IMG/VR virus record: IMGVR_UViG_3300024348_000050
Location: 1-53,678 of that record
DNA: 53,678 nt
From: a virus
Strand: one strand, 5' to 3'
Below the pieces are notes generated by a model that had not been told where the DNA came from, made no database searches, and saw nothing but the letters and a program-made list of their open reading frames with translations. A program made the translations under genes and the position numbers. Below, one piece after another: positions 1 to 8,113 of this stretch (positions within the stretch are counted from its first letter, which is position 1; each line of letters begins with the position of its first letter).

Positions 1-1
1 T

Positions 2-412
2 AAAGATGATCAGTTTATAGCAAAGACTAAAAAGAAAAAACGTGTTGCAGATCGTGATGACGATGAAGCAGTGTATGAAGAGCGTTCTATTGAATGTGAA
101 GAGTGCGGTGCTACATATAAAAAAGGTGAAGAGCATGAGTGCGACATGGAAGAGCAGAGTGTATCCGAAAGCAATCTGAGCGAAGCAGTTATTGATGATC
201 TACGTAAGATTGTCAAGACTAAACAAAACAAAAGAATTAAACTCGGCGATGGCACTCAACCACGCATTGACATGTTCACAGCAAGCGCATTAGTACAAGT
301 ACATGATGCGTTAAACGGCTCTAATCAAAAGAAGTTTGCTGACGCTATTGGCAAGAACGAAAACATGTTCATGAAAATGGTTGACTTCGCTTTCAGTAAG
401 GCGAAGAAATAA
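2..412 (+). CDS. Putative prohead core protein, 5' end cut off by window
   Basis: The reading frame is open to the left edge, so the true start lies outside; an in-frame GTG at 71 is probably not the start. The visible 136 residues begin with a Lys/Asp-rich stretch, then three cysteines (CEEC and a later C, possible metal site), and a conserved-looking helical C-terminus. It overlaps the gp21 start by one base (TAATG). In T4 the genes between portal gp20 and gp21 are the core proteins gp67 and gp68, so a core role is inferred from position. The peptide NLSE-A resembles a gp21 cleavage site. I do not recognise the family with certainty. Confidence 0.6.
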   Translation, partial: KDDQFIAKTKKKKRVADRDDDEAVYEERSIECEECGATYKKGEEHECDMEEQSVSESNLSEAVIDDLRKIVKTKQNKRIKLGDGTQPRIDMFTASALVQVHDALNGSNQKKFADAIGKNENMFMKMVDFAFSKAKK

Positions 413-1107
413 TGTCACTACTAATTAAAGAAATCGTTGAAGACGTACAATACATCTCAGAAGACATCCTGGATGAAGAGGGTAATACTAAAGGTAAGAA
501 CTACTTTATCGAAGGTATTATCATGCAAGGTGACATACAGAATCGTAATGGTCGTGTCTACCCTAAAGAAACATTAATACGTGAGATGAATCGCTACAAC
601 AAAAACTACGTTGAAGCGAAACGTGCTTACGGAGAACTTGGTCACCCAGCTGGACCAACTATCAATTTGGATCGTGTCTCTCACATGTTCACAGAACTAA
701 AAGAAGACGGGTCTAATGTAATCGGGCGTGCCAAAATTATGGAAACGCCTATGGGTAAAATCGTGAAGAGCCTAATCGATGAGGGTGCTAATTTAGGCAT
801 TTCGTCTCGTGGTATGGGTTCTATCAAAAAGAACAAGCAAGGTATCATGGAAGTCCAAAACGATTTCATGCTTGCTACAGCAGGAGATATCGTAGCTGAT
901 CCCTCTGCACCAGATGCATTCGTTAAGGGTGTAATGGAAGGTGTTGATTGGGTCTATGATGTTGCGTCTTCTACATGGACAACAGCTAACGCTTTTGATC
1001 GTATAGAAGAAGAGATTAAAGAAATTGCGAAAGTCGATCCTCGTAAGTTGGAAGAGCAGGCAGCCGTAATCTTTGAAAAGTTTATCAAATCACTGTCGAA
1101 AACATGA
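412..1107 (+). CDS. 21: Prohead core protease gp21
   Basis: This is the T4 gp21-type serine protease that matures the prohead by cutting gp22, gp23 and internal proteins after hydrophobic-x-Glu. The 231 residues match the family length (T4, 212). The N-terminal YFIEGIIMQGDIQNRNGRVYP segment is diagnostic; His78 in GELGHP and the Ser pair at 131-132 in LGISSRGMG are the likely catalytic His and Ser of the herpesvirus-assemblin-like fold. It sits directly before gp22 and gp23 as in T4. Candidate target sites are visible in gp22, gp23 and many late proteins of this window. Confidence 0.96.
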   Translation: MSLLIKEIVEDVQYISEDILDEEGNTKGKNYFIEGIIMQGDIQNRNGRVYPKETLIREMNRYNKNYVEAKRAYGELGHPAGPTINLDRVSHMFTELKEDGSNVIGRAKIMETPMGKIVKSLIDEGANLGISSRGMGSIKKNKQGIMEVQNDFMLATAGDIVADPSAPDAFVKGVMEGVDWVYDVASSTWTTANAFDRIEEEIKEIAKVDPRKLEEQAAVIFEKFIKSLSKT

Positions 1108-1111
1108 TTAT

Positions 1112-1119
1112 TATAAATA
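1112..1119 (+). promoter_or_regulatory. T4-type late promoter (TATAAATA) for gp22
   Basis: Exact T4 late consensus TATAAATA, 36 bases before the gp22 start. No -35 box is expected for the gp55 late sigma, which is encoded at 6480. Confidence 0.8.
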
Positions 1120-1154
1120 TAGAGAACAATATTACTTGTTAAAGGAGAAGTCAA

Positions 1155-2084
1155 ATGAGTGAAGAACTAGAAAACAAGCTAGATTTGGAACTTGACGAAG
1201 CTAAGGCAACTGGAGAGGATTCTGAAAGTGCAGATCCTGTAACACCAGCTGGCGGAGCGGCGAAGGGTAAAAATCGTAAAGCTGATAAAAACCAATCAGT
1301 AGATCCTAAAGCGGATACAGTCAAAGATGACGGTCCATCTAAAGGAACTAATGACACTGGACTTAAAGAAGCTTTTGCTGGTCTTTTCGAAGGTCAAGAG
1401 CTTTCAGAAGAATTTAAGACAAAAACCGTAGCAGTCTTTGAAGCGGCTGTACACGAAAAAGTGCTGGTACAAAAAGCGGCATTAGAAGAGAAGTTTGAAG
1501 CGGATCTAGCTGAACAAGTCGAAGCTTCCGTAGAAGATTTGGTAGAGAAAGTAGACTCCTACCTTGATTACGTTATTGAAAACTGGATGGATGAAAATTC
1601 TGTTGCAGTGGAATCTAACATCAAAGTAGAAGTTGCAGAGTCCCTACTAGATAGCCTAAAAGGTCTGGTTGTAGAGCATAACCTTTCAATCGATGATGTA
1701 CAGCGTGATGCTGTAGCAGAGATGGAAGAAAAGCTTGAAGAGTCAACTACTAAATACAACGAAGTTGTAGAAGAAGTTATGGCGCTTAAAGAAGATAAAA
1801 AGCAACTAGAGTTAGCAGATGCATTCAAAACTATCTCTGAGGGTCTTACAGATACTCAGGTTGAAAAGCTTGGTGTTCTAGCAGAAGGAGTATCTTTTGA
1901 AACAGTAGAAGATTACTCTGTTAAACTAGAAGCTATCAAAGATAACTATTTCACTGAATCAATTGCACCAGTTGCAGATGAGACAGAACTTCTTGAAGAA
2001 GAAGTTGAGGAAGAGGCATCTAAGCCAGCTATTGATCCTGCCATCGCATTATACGCCGATAGCATTGGTCGTCTTGCAAAATAA
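1155..2084 (+). CDS. 22: Prohead scaffold core protein gp22
   Basis: Position between gp21 and gp23, 309 residues, and a very acidic, Lys/Glu/Ala-rich, mostly helical and coiled-coil composition fit the T4 gp22 scaffold, which forms the prohead core and is degraded by gp21. Possible gp21 sites include LELDE-A near residue 15. The first 90 residues are low-complexity; the middle (residues 100-270) is a predicted coiled coil. Ribosome site AAAGGAG lies upstream of the ATG, and the gene has its own late promoter. Confidence 0.92.
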   Translation: MSEELENKLDLELDEAKATGEDSESADPVTPAGGAAKGKNRKADKNQSVDPKADTVKDDGPSKGTNDTGLKEAFAGLFEGQELSEEFKTKTVAVFEAAVHEKVLVQKAALEEKFEADLAEQVEASVEDLVEKVDSYLDYVIENWMDENSVAVESNIKVEVAESLLDSLKGLVVEHNLSIDDVQRDAVAEMEEKLEESTTKYNEVVEEVMALKEDKKQLELADAFKTISEGLTDTQVEKLGVLAEGVSFETVEDYSVKLEAIKDNYFTESIAPVADETELLEEEVEEEASKPAIDPAIALYADSIGRLAK

Positions 2085-2090
2085 GTTTTT

Positions 2091-2098
2091 TATAAATA
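2091..2098 (+). promoter_or_regulatory. T4-type late promoter (TATAAATA) for gp23
   Basis: Exact TATAAATA following a T run, 32 bases before the gp23 ATG. It gives the major capsid gene its own late transcript, as in T4. Confidence 0.85.
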
Positions 2099-2130
2099 CT
2101 AAAAGATAAAATCTCAAAAGGAGAATTCAG

Positions 2131-3411
2131 ATGAGAAACGAAGAACTAATGAAAAAGTGGGGCCCAGTGCTTGAGCATGAAGCACTTAACCCAATTTCAG
2201 ACAAGCATCGTAGTGCTGTAACGGCTACTTTGCTAGAAAACACCGAGACTGCTCTCAAAGAGGGTAACTCATATTCACCGCAATCACTTTTGTCAGAAGC
2301 AGAAGTAGGACCGGTTAACCACACAGGCGAAATGCAATCTTACGATCCGGTACTTATTTCCCTAGTCCGTCGTGCGATGCCTAACCTAGTTGCATACGAT
2401 ATTGCTGGCGTTCAGCCAATGACTGGTCCAACAGGACTGATCTTCGCAATGCGTTCAAACTACGTTGATGGTGCAAACAACTCTGTTAAGACTGAAGCTT
2501 TCTACAACGAAGCTGACACAGACTTCTCAGGTGCTGGTACGCACTCTTCAAACGCTCCAGGTCAAGCATCAGTAACAACTGGTACTGGTATGGGAACTGC
2601 CGCCGCAGAACAACTTGGTTCTACAGGTGGTGGCGATTTTGGCGAGATGTCTTTCCAAATCGACAAAGTGTCTGTTACTGCGCAATCACGTGCGTTGAAA
2701 GCAGAGTACACAACTGAACTAGCACAAGACTTGAAAGCAATTCACGGTCTTGACGCTGAAACAGAACTAGCGAACATGCTATCGGCTGAACTGCTTGCAG
2801 AAATCAACCGTGAAGTAATTCGTACAGTGTACAACTCAGCAGTAGCCGGTTCTGCCGATACAGCATCCGCAGGTACTTTCAACTTAGATGTTGATGCTAA
2901 CGGTCGTTGGTCAGTAGAGAAGTTCAAAGGCTTGATGTTCCAGATCGAAAAAGAAGCTAATGCGATTGCAAAAACTACACGTAGAGGCAAGGGTAACATC
3001 ATCCTATGTTCATCTGATGTAGCATCTGCACTTCAAATGGCTGGTGTACTAGATTACACTCCTGCTCTGAACAGCAACAACTTGAACCCAGATGATACTG
3101 GTAACACTTTCGTAGGTGTACTTAACGGTCGCTTCCGTGTGTACGTAGATCCATATGCTGGCGCACAGTACATGGTAGTAGGTTATAAAGGTTCTAGCGC
3201 ATTTGACGCTGGTATCTTCTACTGCCCATATGTACCGCTACAAATGGTACGTGCAGTTGGTGAGAATAGCTTCCAGTCGAAGCTAGGATTCAAAACTCGT
3301 TACGGCATGGTTGCAAATCCATTTGCACCAGGTGCGGCGGCGGGTACAGGCGCTCTGACAGCAAACGCAAACGTTTACTACAGACGCTCTATCATCACCA
3401 ACCTTCTATAA
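2131..3411 (+). CDS. 23: Major capsid protein gp23 precursor
   Basis: The 426-residue product is a T4 gp23-type HK97-fold major capsid protein; the order 21-22-23 and features such as DPVLISLVRRAMPNLVAYDI and a GLIFAMRSNY stretch support it. It is shorter than T4 gp23 (521). A probable maturation site is SLLSE-A after Glu56, giving a mature protein of about 370 residues; this matches the T4 style of removing an N-terminal propeptide with gp21. It has a strong ribosome site (AAAGGAG), its own late promoter and a terminator right after it. Confidence 0.96.
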   Translation: MRNEELMKKWGPVLEHEALNPISDKHRSAVTATLLENTETALKEGNSYSPQSLLSEAEVGPVNHTGEMQSYDPVLISLVRRAMPNLVAYDIAGVQPMTGPTGLIFAMRSNYVDGANNSVKTEAFYNEADTDFSGAGTHSSNAPGQASVTTGTGMGTAAAEQLGSTGGGDFGEMSFQIDKVSVTAQSRALKAEYTTELAQDLKAIHGLDAETELANMLSAELLAEINREVIRTVYNSAVAGSADTASAGTFNLDVDANGRWSVEKFKGLMFQIEKEANAIAKTTRRGKGNIILCSSDVASALQMAGVLDYTPALNSNNLNPDDTGNTFVGVLNGRFRVYVDPYAGAQYMVVGYKGSSAFDAGIFYCPYVPLQMVRAVGENSFQSKLGFKTRYGMVANPFAPGAAAGTGALTANANVYYRRSIITNLL

Positions 3412-3454
3412 TAAGAAGTCAGAACTGACGGGAAGTCAGTGAACTGAACAGATT

Positions 3455-3484
3455 AGGGCGTTCTTCGGAGCGCCCTTTTTTTTG
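3455..3484 (+). terminator. Rho-independent terminator after gp23
   Basis: Nine-base stem (AGGGCGTTC / GAGCGCCCT, one G-T pair) with a TTCG tetraloop, followed by a run of eight T. It separates gp23 from the tail-tube gene, which has its own late promoter immediately downstream. Confidence 0.9.
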
Positions 3485-3486
3485 AC

Positions 3487-3494
3487 TATAAATA
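3487..3494 (+). promoter_or_regulatory. T4-type late promoter (TATAAATA)
   Basis: Exact TATAAATA immediately after the gp23 terminator T run and 26 bases before the tail-tube-family start. Confidence 0.8.
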
Positions 3495-3519
3495 GTATTG
3501 TAGATTAAGTGAGGACAAA

Positions 3520-4017
3520 ATGAGCCAATTACAAAACTTTCTCAATCCTAATGAGTTTCGCTTTACGATGAGTCGTTTGCCTCACGTAGAGTTCTTTGTG
3601 CAGGGTATCACATTACCCGATATCTCTTCTTCGCCTGTAGAAAGAGCAACACCTTTTAAGACACTTTACTTACCTGCTGATAAAGTAGAGTTCGGTGATC
3701 TTACACTCTCAGTATTAGTAGACGAAGATTTATCATCTTACTTAGAGACATGGCGTTGGTTAATCTCTTTGACTAAACCAGAAGGGTTTGAGCAATACGC
3801 AAATCTAATCGGTGCAGGCGGCGATGGTATCTATTCAGACGGTACTTTGACTGTACTAAGTAGTAAGAAGAACCCGAATGTAGAAGTTACATTCAAAGAC
3901 ATGTTTCCCGTGTCCGTTGGTAGTATCGCACTAGCAACAAATCAGACAGACGTTACACCACCAGTTGTTGATATGACTTTCAGATATACATCTTACGATT
4001 TTAGAATTGTAAATTAG
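3520..4017 (+). CDS. Tail tube family protein (gp19-like)
   Basis: The 165 residues fit the length of T4 gp19 (163). The pattern also fits: an N-terminal NPNEFRFTMSRLP strand, a QGITLPDISS turn, a central LTLSVLVDEDLSSYLETWRWL segment and a C-terminal VTFKDMFPVSVGSI strand pair with a final FRYTSYDF. These phages often carry more than one gp19-type gene, so this could be the main tube protein or a tube/baseplate paralogue. It is a single-gene late unit between gp23 and uvsY, away from the usual gp18-gp19 pair, which favours a paralogue. Identification rests on fold-level resemblance. Confidence 0.7.
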   Translation: MSQLQNFLNPNEFRFTMSRLPHVEFFVQGITLPDISSSPVERATPFKTLYLPADKVEFGDLTLSVLVDEDLSSYLETWRWLISLTKPEGFEQYANLIGAGGDGIYSDGTLTVLSSKKNPNVEVTFKDMFPVSVGSIALATNQTDVTPPVVDMTFRYTSYDFRIVN

Positions 4018-4020
4018 TAC

Positions 4021-4048
4021 TTGACTTTATAGCGAAACCTGCTATAAT
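4021..4048 (+). promoter_or_regulatory. Sigma70-like early promoter before uvsY
   Basis: TTGACT at 4021-4026, 16-base spacer, TATAAT at 4043-4048. The same TTGACA/TATAAT design recurs before most early operons in the window. Confidence 0.8.
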
Positions 4049-4076
4049 ACAACATGGTTATTTTATGGAGAAGTGA

Positions 4077-4514
4077 ATGAAGATCGAAGAGATATATGAA
4101 ATGTGGGCAAAAGACAGCGAGATCGATCAGACGAATGTGTCTGGCGAGAGTGCAAACATTCCCAAACTACATAACAAATACTTCCGTGTCTACATGGAAG
4201 AAGGCATGAAACTCAAGCAGTTACGTGCTAAGTATAAGCAATTGAAGTTGCTTAAAGAACAATACTATCGTGGCGAGTTAGATATAACTGAGCTACAACA
4301 GTATGGATGGGAACCACAACCTCTAAAGATACTACGAACAGATATCAGTACATACATTGATGCAGATCAAGATATGATTAATCTGTCACTAAAAGTCGGT
4401 ATGATTGAAGAGAAGGTGAACTATTTAGAAGCAATTATTAAGATGATAAGTAATAGAGGGTTCCAGTTAAAGACTATTGTTGACTGGGAACGATTTAGAA
4501 CTGGAGCGATGTAA
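4077..4514 (+). CDS. uvsY: Recombination mediator UvsY
   Basis: UvsY loads the UvsX recombinase onto gp32-coated single-stranded DNA. The 145 residues match the family length (T4, 137), with the same layout: an N-terminal helix, a charged KLKQLRAKYKQLKLLKEQYYRGE helix, a central segment with ISTYIDADQDM, and a C-terminal ISNRGFQLKTIVDWERFRTG motif (T4: SRGFAIKHIQDMRAF). It is followed after six bases by uvsW, as in T4. UvsX is encoded at 26912. Confidence 0.95.
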   Translation: MKIEEIYEMWAKDSEIDQTNVSGESANIPKLHNKYFRVYMEEGMKLKQLRAKYKQLKLLKEQYYRGELDITELQQYGWEPQPLKILRTDISTYIDADQDMINLSLKVGMIEEKVNYLEAIIKMISNRGFQLKTIVDWERFRTGAM

Positions 4515-4520
4515 TATAGT

Positions 4521-5975
4521 ATGGAACAAGTTCACGTAGAAAAGATTGATAATGTACATGTCAGAGTAAATGCTGAAGCATCTGTAAAGATGGAGATGAG
4601 CGGTTACTTTGAATTCTACGTGCCTGGTTATAAGTTCATGCCCGCATACAAGAATAGAGTATGGGACGGCAAGATTAGACTTATGAATACAATGACTGGC
4701 ATGATCTATGCTGGTCTGCTTCCTTACATTATTAAGTTCTGTAATGATAGAGACTATGAAGTCGAAGTAGATAGTTCACTCTTACCAGAAACAAAATACT
4801 ATGAGAATGCTGGCTATGACTTAGCAAAAGACTTTGATAGTGCATTTGAACCTAGAGACTATCAGAATGATGCTGTAGCACACGCACTATATAATAACAG
4901 ATCATTGTTTCTATCACCGACAGCATCAGGTAAGTCTTTCATTATATACTTACTGTCTCGCCATCATGTAGAGCAAGGTCGTAAAGTTCTGATCGTTGTA
5001 CCAACAACATCACTTGTATCTCAAATGTCATCTGACTTTGTAGAATATAACAAGAACAGACCGCTAGACATTCACAAGATTATGGGTGGGGTTGACAAGA
5101 ACGTAGACGCAGACTATACTGTAACAACGTGGCAATCTATCTACAAGTTAAAGAAAGATTGGTACGAGAAGTTTGATGTTGTAATCGGTGACGAAGCACA
5201 CTTGTTTAAAGCTAAGTCACTAACTAAAGTACTAGAGAAGACACCGCATGTCAAGTATAGATATGGCTTCACTGGTACATTAGATGAATCACAGACACAC
5301 AAGTTAGTACTAGAGGGACTGTTTGGTCCAACTAAAGAAGTAACTGAAACTAAAAAACTAATCGATGACGGCACTCTAGCAGAGTTCGGCATCAAAGCAC
5401 TTATTCTAGGATATCCACCAGAAACGAGACAGATAAATAAGAATAAGAGTTATCAAGAAGAAATTGACTGGATTGTTCGAAATGAAGCACGTAACAAATT
5501 TATTAGAAACCTTGCGTGGTCTCTTGAAGGCAACACGCTTATACTATTTCAATACGTTGACAAGCATGGCAGAGTTTTGCACCCGCTCCTTGAGAAAGAT
5601 GGAAAAGTCGTACATTTCATTCATGGAGGAGTTGGAGCAGAAGATAGAGAAGCAGTACGAGGCATTGCCGAATCTACTTCAGATAATATCATACTGGCTA
5701 GCTATGGTACCTTTTCTACTGGTGTTAACATTAAGCGTCTTGACAATATTATCTTCGCTAGTCCTTCTAAATCTCGCATACGAAATCTCCAGTCGATTGG
5801 TAGAGTTCTCAGAAAAGGTAACGGAAAAGATAAAGCAACGCTATATGACATAGTAGACGATCTTCAATGGAAAACAAAAGAAAATTTCGCAGTAAGACAT
5901 TTTAAGGAAAGAGTAAAGATATACAGTGATCAGGGTTTTGACTTCAAAATCTATAACGTAGACATTAAGGGATAA
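4521..5975 (+). CDS. uvsW: ATP-dependent helicase UvsW
   Basis: A superfamily 2 helicase that unwinds recombination intermediates and R-loops and helps switch replication from origins to recombination. In the 484 residues, Walker A is at 132-139 (SPTASGKS), the DEAH box at 224-227, and motif VI is QSIGRVLRKG near 436. The N-terminal 110 residues form the UvsW-type DNA-binding domain. T4 UvsW is 502 residues. There is no clear ribosome site just before the ATG, so translation may be coupled to uvsY, whose stop lies six bases upstream. Confidence 0.96.
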   Translation: MEQVHVEKIDNVHVRVNAEASVKMEMSGYFEFYVPGYKFMPAYKNRVWDGKIRLMNTMTGMIYAGLLPYIIKFCNDRDYEVEVDSSLLPETKYYENAGYDLAKDFDSAFEPRDYQNDAVAHALYNNRSLFLSPTASGKSFIIYLLSRHHVEQGRKVLIVVPTTSLVSQMSSDFVEYNKNRPLDIHKIMGGVDKNVDADYTVTTWQSIYKLKKDWYEKFDVVIGDEAHLFKAKSLTKVLEKTPHVKYRYGFTGTLDESQTHKLVLEGLFGPTKEVTETKKLIDDGTLAEFGIKALILGYPPETRQINKNKSYQEEIDWIVRNEARNKFIRNLAWSLEGNTLILFQYVDKHGRVLHPLLEKDGKVVHFIHGGVGAEDREAVRGIAESTSDNIILASYGTFSTGVNIKRLDNIIFASPSKSRIRNLQSIGRVLRKGNGKDKATLYDIVDDLQWKTKENFAVRHFKERVKIYSDQGFDFKIYNVDIKG

Positions 5976-5977
5976 TT

Positions 5978-6340
5978 ATGCCGAATTACGTAACTATTAA
6001 GTTGAAGACAGGTAAAGACCTAGTGGGTATCATAGAGCATGACGAAGAAGAGTTCGTTATGATAGACTCCCCTTTAGAAATTAGTATTGATCCAGTACAC
6101 GGAATGTTCGCTAAGTCTTGGTTACTCCTCTCCGAGGAGAACTCCGTTGTCTTATATAAAGAAGATATATACTACGTGCAATCCGCAAACAACAAAGCAG
6201 TCTCGTACTACGAAGACTTCAAAGCTAGAATAAGTGCTTCATATGATGAGCCTGACATACTTACAGATGATGATTATGCCTCAGACTTAGAAGAGATGTA
6301 TGAAACATTACTTGAATCAAGATCATCAACTAAACATTAG
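5978..6340 (+). CDS. Small beta-rich protein of unknown function (Sm/Lsm-like start)
   Basis: The 120-residue product begins two bases after the uvsW stop. The N-terminal 50 residues (YVTIKLKTGKDLVGIIEHDEEEFVMIDSPL) look like an Sm/Lsm-type barrel, which in other phages has been noted in genes next to uvsW; the C-terminus is acidic and helical. The function is unknown; RNA binding is only a fold-based guess. It closes the uvsY-uvsW operon, and an AT-rich gap with a new promoter follows. Confidence 0.75.
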   Translation: MPNYVTIKLKTGKDLVGIIEHDEEEFVMIDSPLEISIDPVHGMFAKSWLLLSEENSVVLYKEDIYYVQSANNKAVSYYEDFKARISASYDEPDILTDDDYASDLEEMYETLLESRSSTKH

Positions 6341-6420
6341 ATTAATTCATAAAAGCATTAATATTATTATACACCAAAAGAATCAACCTGTCAAGGGCAA
6401 ACCGAAAAGAAAAATAATAC

Positions 6421-6449
6421 TTGACAAGTTCCCTATAATATGTTATATT
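6421..6449 (+). promoter_or_regulatory. Sigma70-like promoter before gp55
   Basis: TTGACA at 6421-6426, 17-base spacer, TATATT at 6444-6449, 31 bases before the gp55 start. Confidence 0.8.
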
Positions 6450-6479
6450 AACAACAATATATACCAAGTGAGGTGACCT

Positions 6480-7049
6480 ATGGCAAGAGCAAAGAGAAAT
6501 TACGTCAATAACCCTGAGTTTTTACAGGCTATCATTGACTACAAACAACAATGTAAAGATGCAGAGGAATCGGGAGAACCGAACCCTCAGATACCGAATT
6601 ACATCGGTGAGTGCATCTATCAGATATCAAATCGTCTAGCAACTAAACCTAACTTCTCAGGCTACACATACAAAGAAGAGATGATTAGTGATGGCTTAGA
6701 GAATGCTATTCAAGCACTAAAGAACTTTGATCCACAGAAATCTAGCAACCCATTTGCATACTTTACGCAAATTATTTGGTATGCTTTCCTCAGACGTATT
6801 GACAAAGAGAAGAAACAAGTGTATATTAGACACAAGGTTACAGAGCAATCTGTACTCACTGGTACTGCCGTCGAGAAAGAAGAAGGCGCATCAGGTGAAC
6901 CTGGTTACATTGACCTTAATAATGACTACATGAATGATTTCGTATCTAACTACGAGAAGCGAATGGAAACAAAAAGCAAGGCTCAGAAAAAGACAAAGAA
7001 GAAGGGGCTTGAAAAGTTTTACGGTGAAGATGAAGGTACTACTGAATGA
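6480..7049 (+). CDS. 55: Late-transcription sigma factor gp55
   Basis: gp55 replaces sigma70 on host RNA polymerase and recognises TATAAATA late promoters, acting with the gp45 clamp. The 189 residues match T4 gp55 (185). Diagnostic segments are NYIGECIYQISNRLATKPNF, an EEMISDGLENAIQALKNFDP helix and NPFAYFTQIIWYAFLRRIDKE, the sigma region 2-like core. Seven exact TATAAATA elements lie in this window. It overlaps gp47 by four bases (ATGA). Confidence 0.95.
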   Translation: MARAKRNYVNNPEFLQAIIDYKQQCKDAEESGEPNPQIPNYIGECIYQISNRLATKPNFSGYTYKEEMISDGLENAIQALKNFDPQKSSNPFAYFTQIIWYAFLRRIDKEKKQVYIRHKVTEQSVLTGTAVEKEEGASGEPGYIDLNNDYMNDFVSNYEKRMETKSKAQKKTKKKGLEKFYGEDEGTTE

Positions 7050-8113
7050 AGATTGCTATACTAAACGACACGCACTTCGGTGCAAGAAACGATAATGCTG
7101 TAATCGCTGAACATCAGAGAAAGTTCTACGATGAAGTTTTCTTTCCTTACTTGAAAGAGAATAACATCGATACTATCTTTCATCTAGGCGATTTGACAGA
7201 CAGACGTAAGTACATTAACTTTGTAACTGCGCAGACTATGCATGATGTACTATTCAAACGGTGCCAAGAAGACGGTATCAAGATGTATATCATTGCTGGT
7301 AATCATGATACGTATTACAAGAATACAAATGATGTCAATAGTTTACGTCAACTCTATGGTCACACATCACTAGAAAATCTAGAACTATACTGGGAGAAGC
7401 CAGTTGAGCTAGACATGGATGGGTGTAAGATCATGCTAGTCCCTTGGCTATGTCAAGAGAACTATGAGGAGTCGATAGATGCTATGAATTCAACGAAAGC
7501 ACAGATACTCATGGGTCACTTTGAGATCACTGGGTTTGAGATGGATAAAGGTCATCTGTGTGATCATGGTATGGATCGTAAAGTCTTTCAGAAGTTTGAT
7601 GGTGTGTACTCAGGTCACTTTCATCAACCGTCCACTATTGGTAACATATCTTATCTAGGTGCGCAATATGAGATGACTTGGGCTGATCATGCACAGAAGC
7701 GTGGCTTCAATGTCTTTGACACTGATACCCGTGAGATGACGCATATTCAGAATCCAAATCAGTTATTTCATAAGATTCTGTACAATGATACTGATATGAC
7801 TATAGAAGATGTTGCACATTTAGACACTTCCCTCTTGACAAACGCCTTCATAAAGGTTATAGTACAGACTAAGGACAATCCTTATATCTTCGACTTGTTC
7901 TTAGATCGTCTACAGCAATCACAAGCCGCAGACATCAAAGTCGTAGAAGATCATCAAAATCTAGACATGATTGATGATGATGAGTTAGTAGATGAGGCGC
8001 AAGATACTATGACTATATTGACACAGTACGTACAGAACCTTGAGTTCAAGGGCGACAAAGTAAAAGTTGAGAATTTTTTGAGAGAATTATACAGTGAGGC
8101 TTTGAGTGTATGA
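7046..8113 (+). CDS. 47: Recombination nuclease subunit gp47 (Mre11-like)
   Basis: gp47 is the phosphoesterase half of the gp46-gp47 complex that resects DNA ends for recombination-dependent replication and host DNA breakdown. The 355 residues (T4, 339) show the calcineurin-type motifs in order: NDTHFGARND near residue 7, HLGDLTDRR near 47, GNHD near 87, and later GH-F and SGHFHQP metal-ligand histidines. It overlaps gp55 and gp46 by four bases each, so the three are translationally coupled. Confidence 0.96.
   Translation: MKIAILNDTHFGARNDNAVIAEHQRKFYDEVFFPYLKENNIDTIFHLGDLTDRRKYINFVTAQTMHDVLFKRCQEDGIKMYIIAGNHDTYYKNTNDVNSLRQLYGHTSLENLELYWEKPVELDMDGCKIMLVPWLCQENYEESIDAMNSTKAQILMGHFEITGFEMDKGHLCDHGMDRKVFQKFDGVYSGHFHQPSTIGNISYLGAQYEMTWADHAQKRGFNVFDTDTREMTHIQNPNQLFHKILYNDTDMTIEDVAHLDTSLLTNAFIKVIVQTKDNPYIFDLFLDRLQQSQAADIKVVEDHQNLDMIDDDELVDEAQDTMTILTQYVQNLEFKGDKVKVENFLRELYSEALSV

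Noticed and set aside
5464-5853. 129-residue plus-strand frame inside uvsW
   Set aside because: Out-of-frame shadow of UvsW motifs IV-VI; its hydrophobic stretch is a by-product of the other frame.
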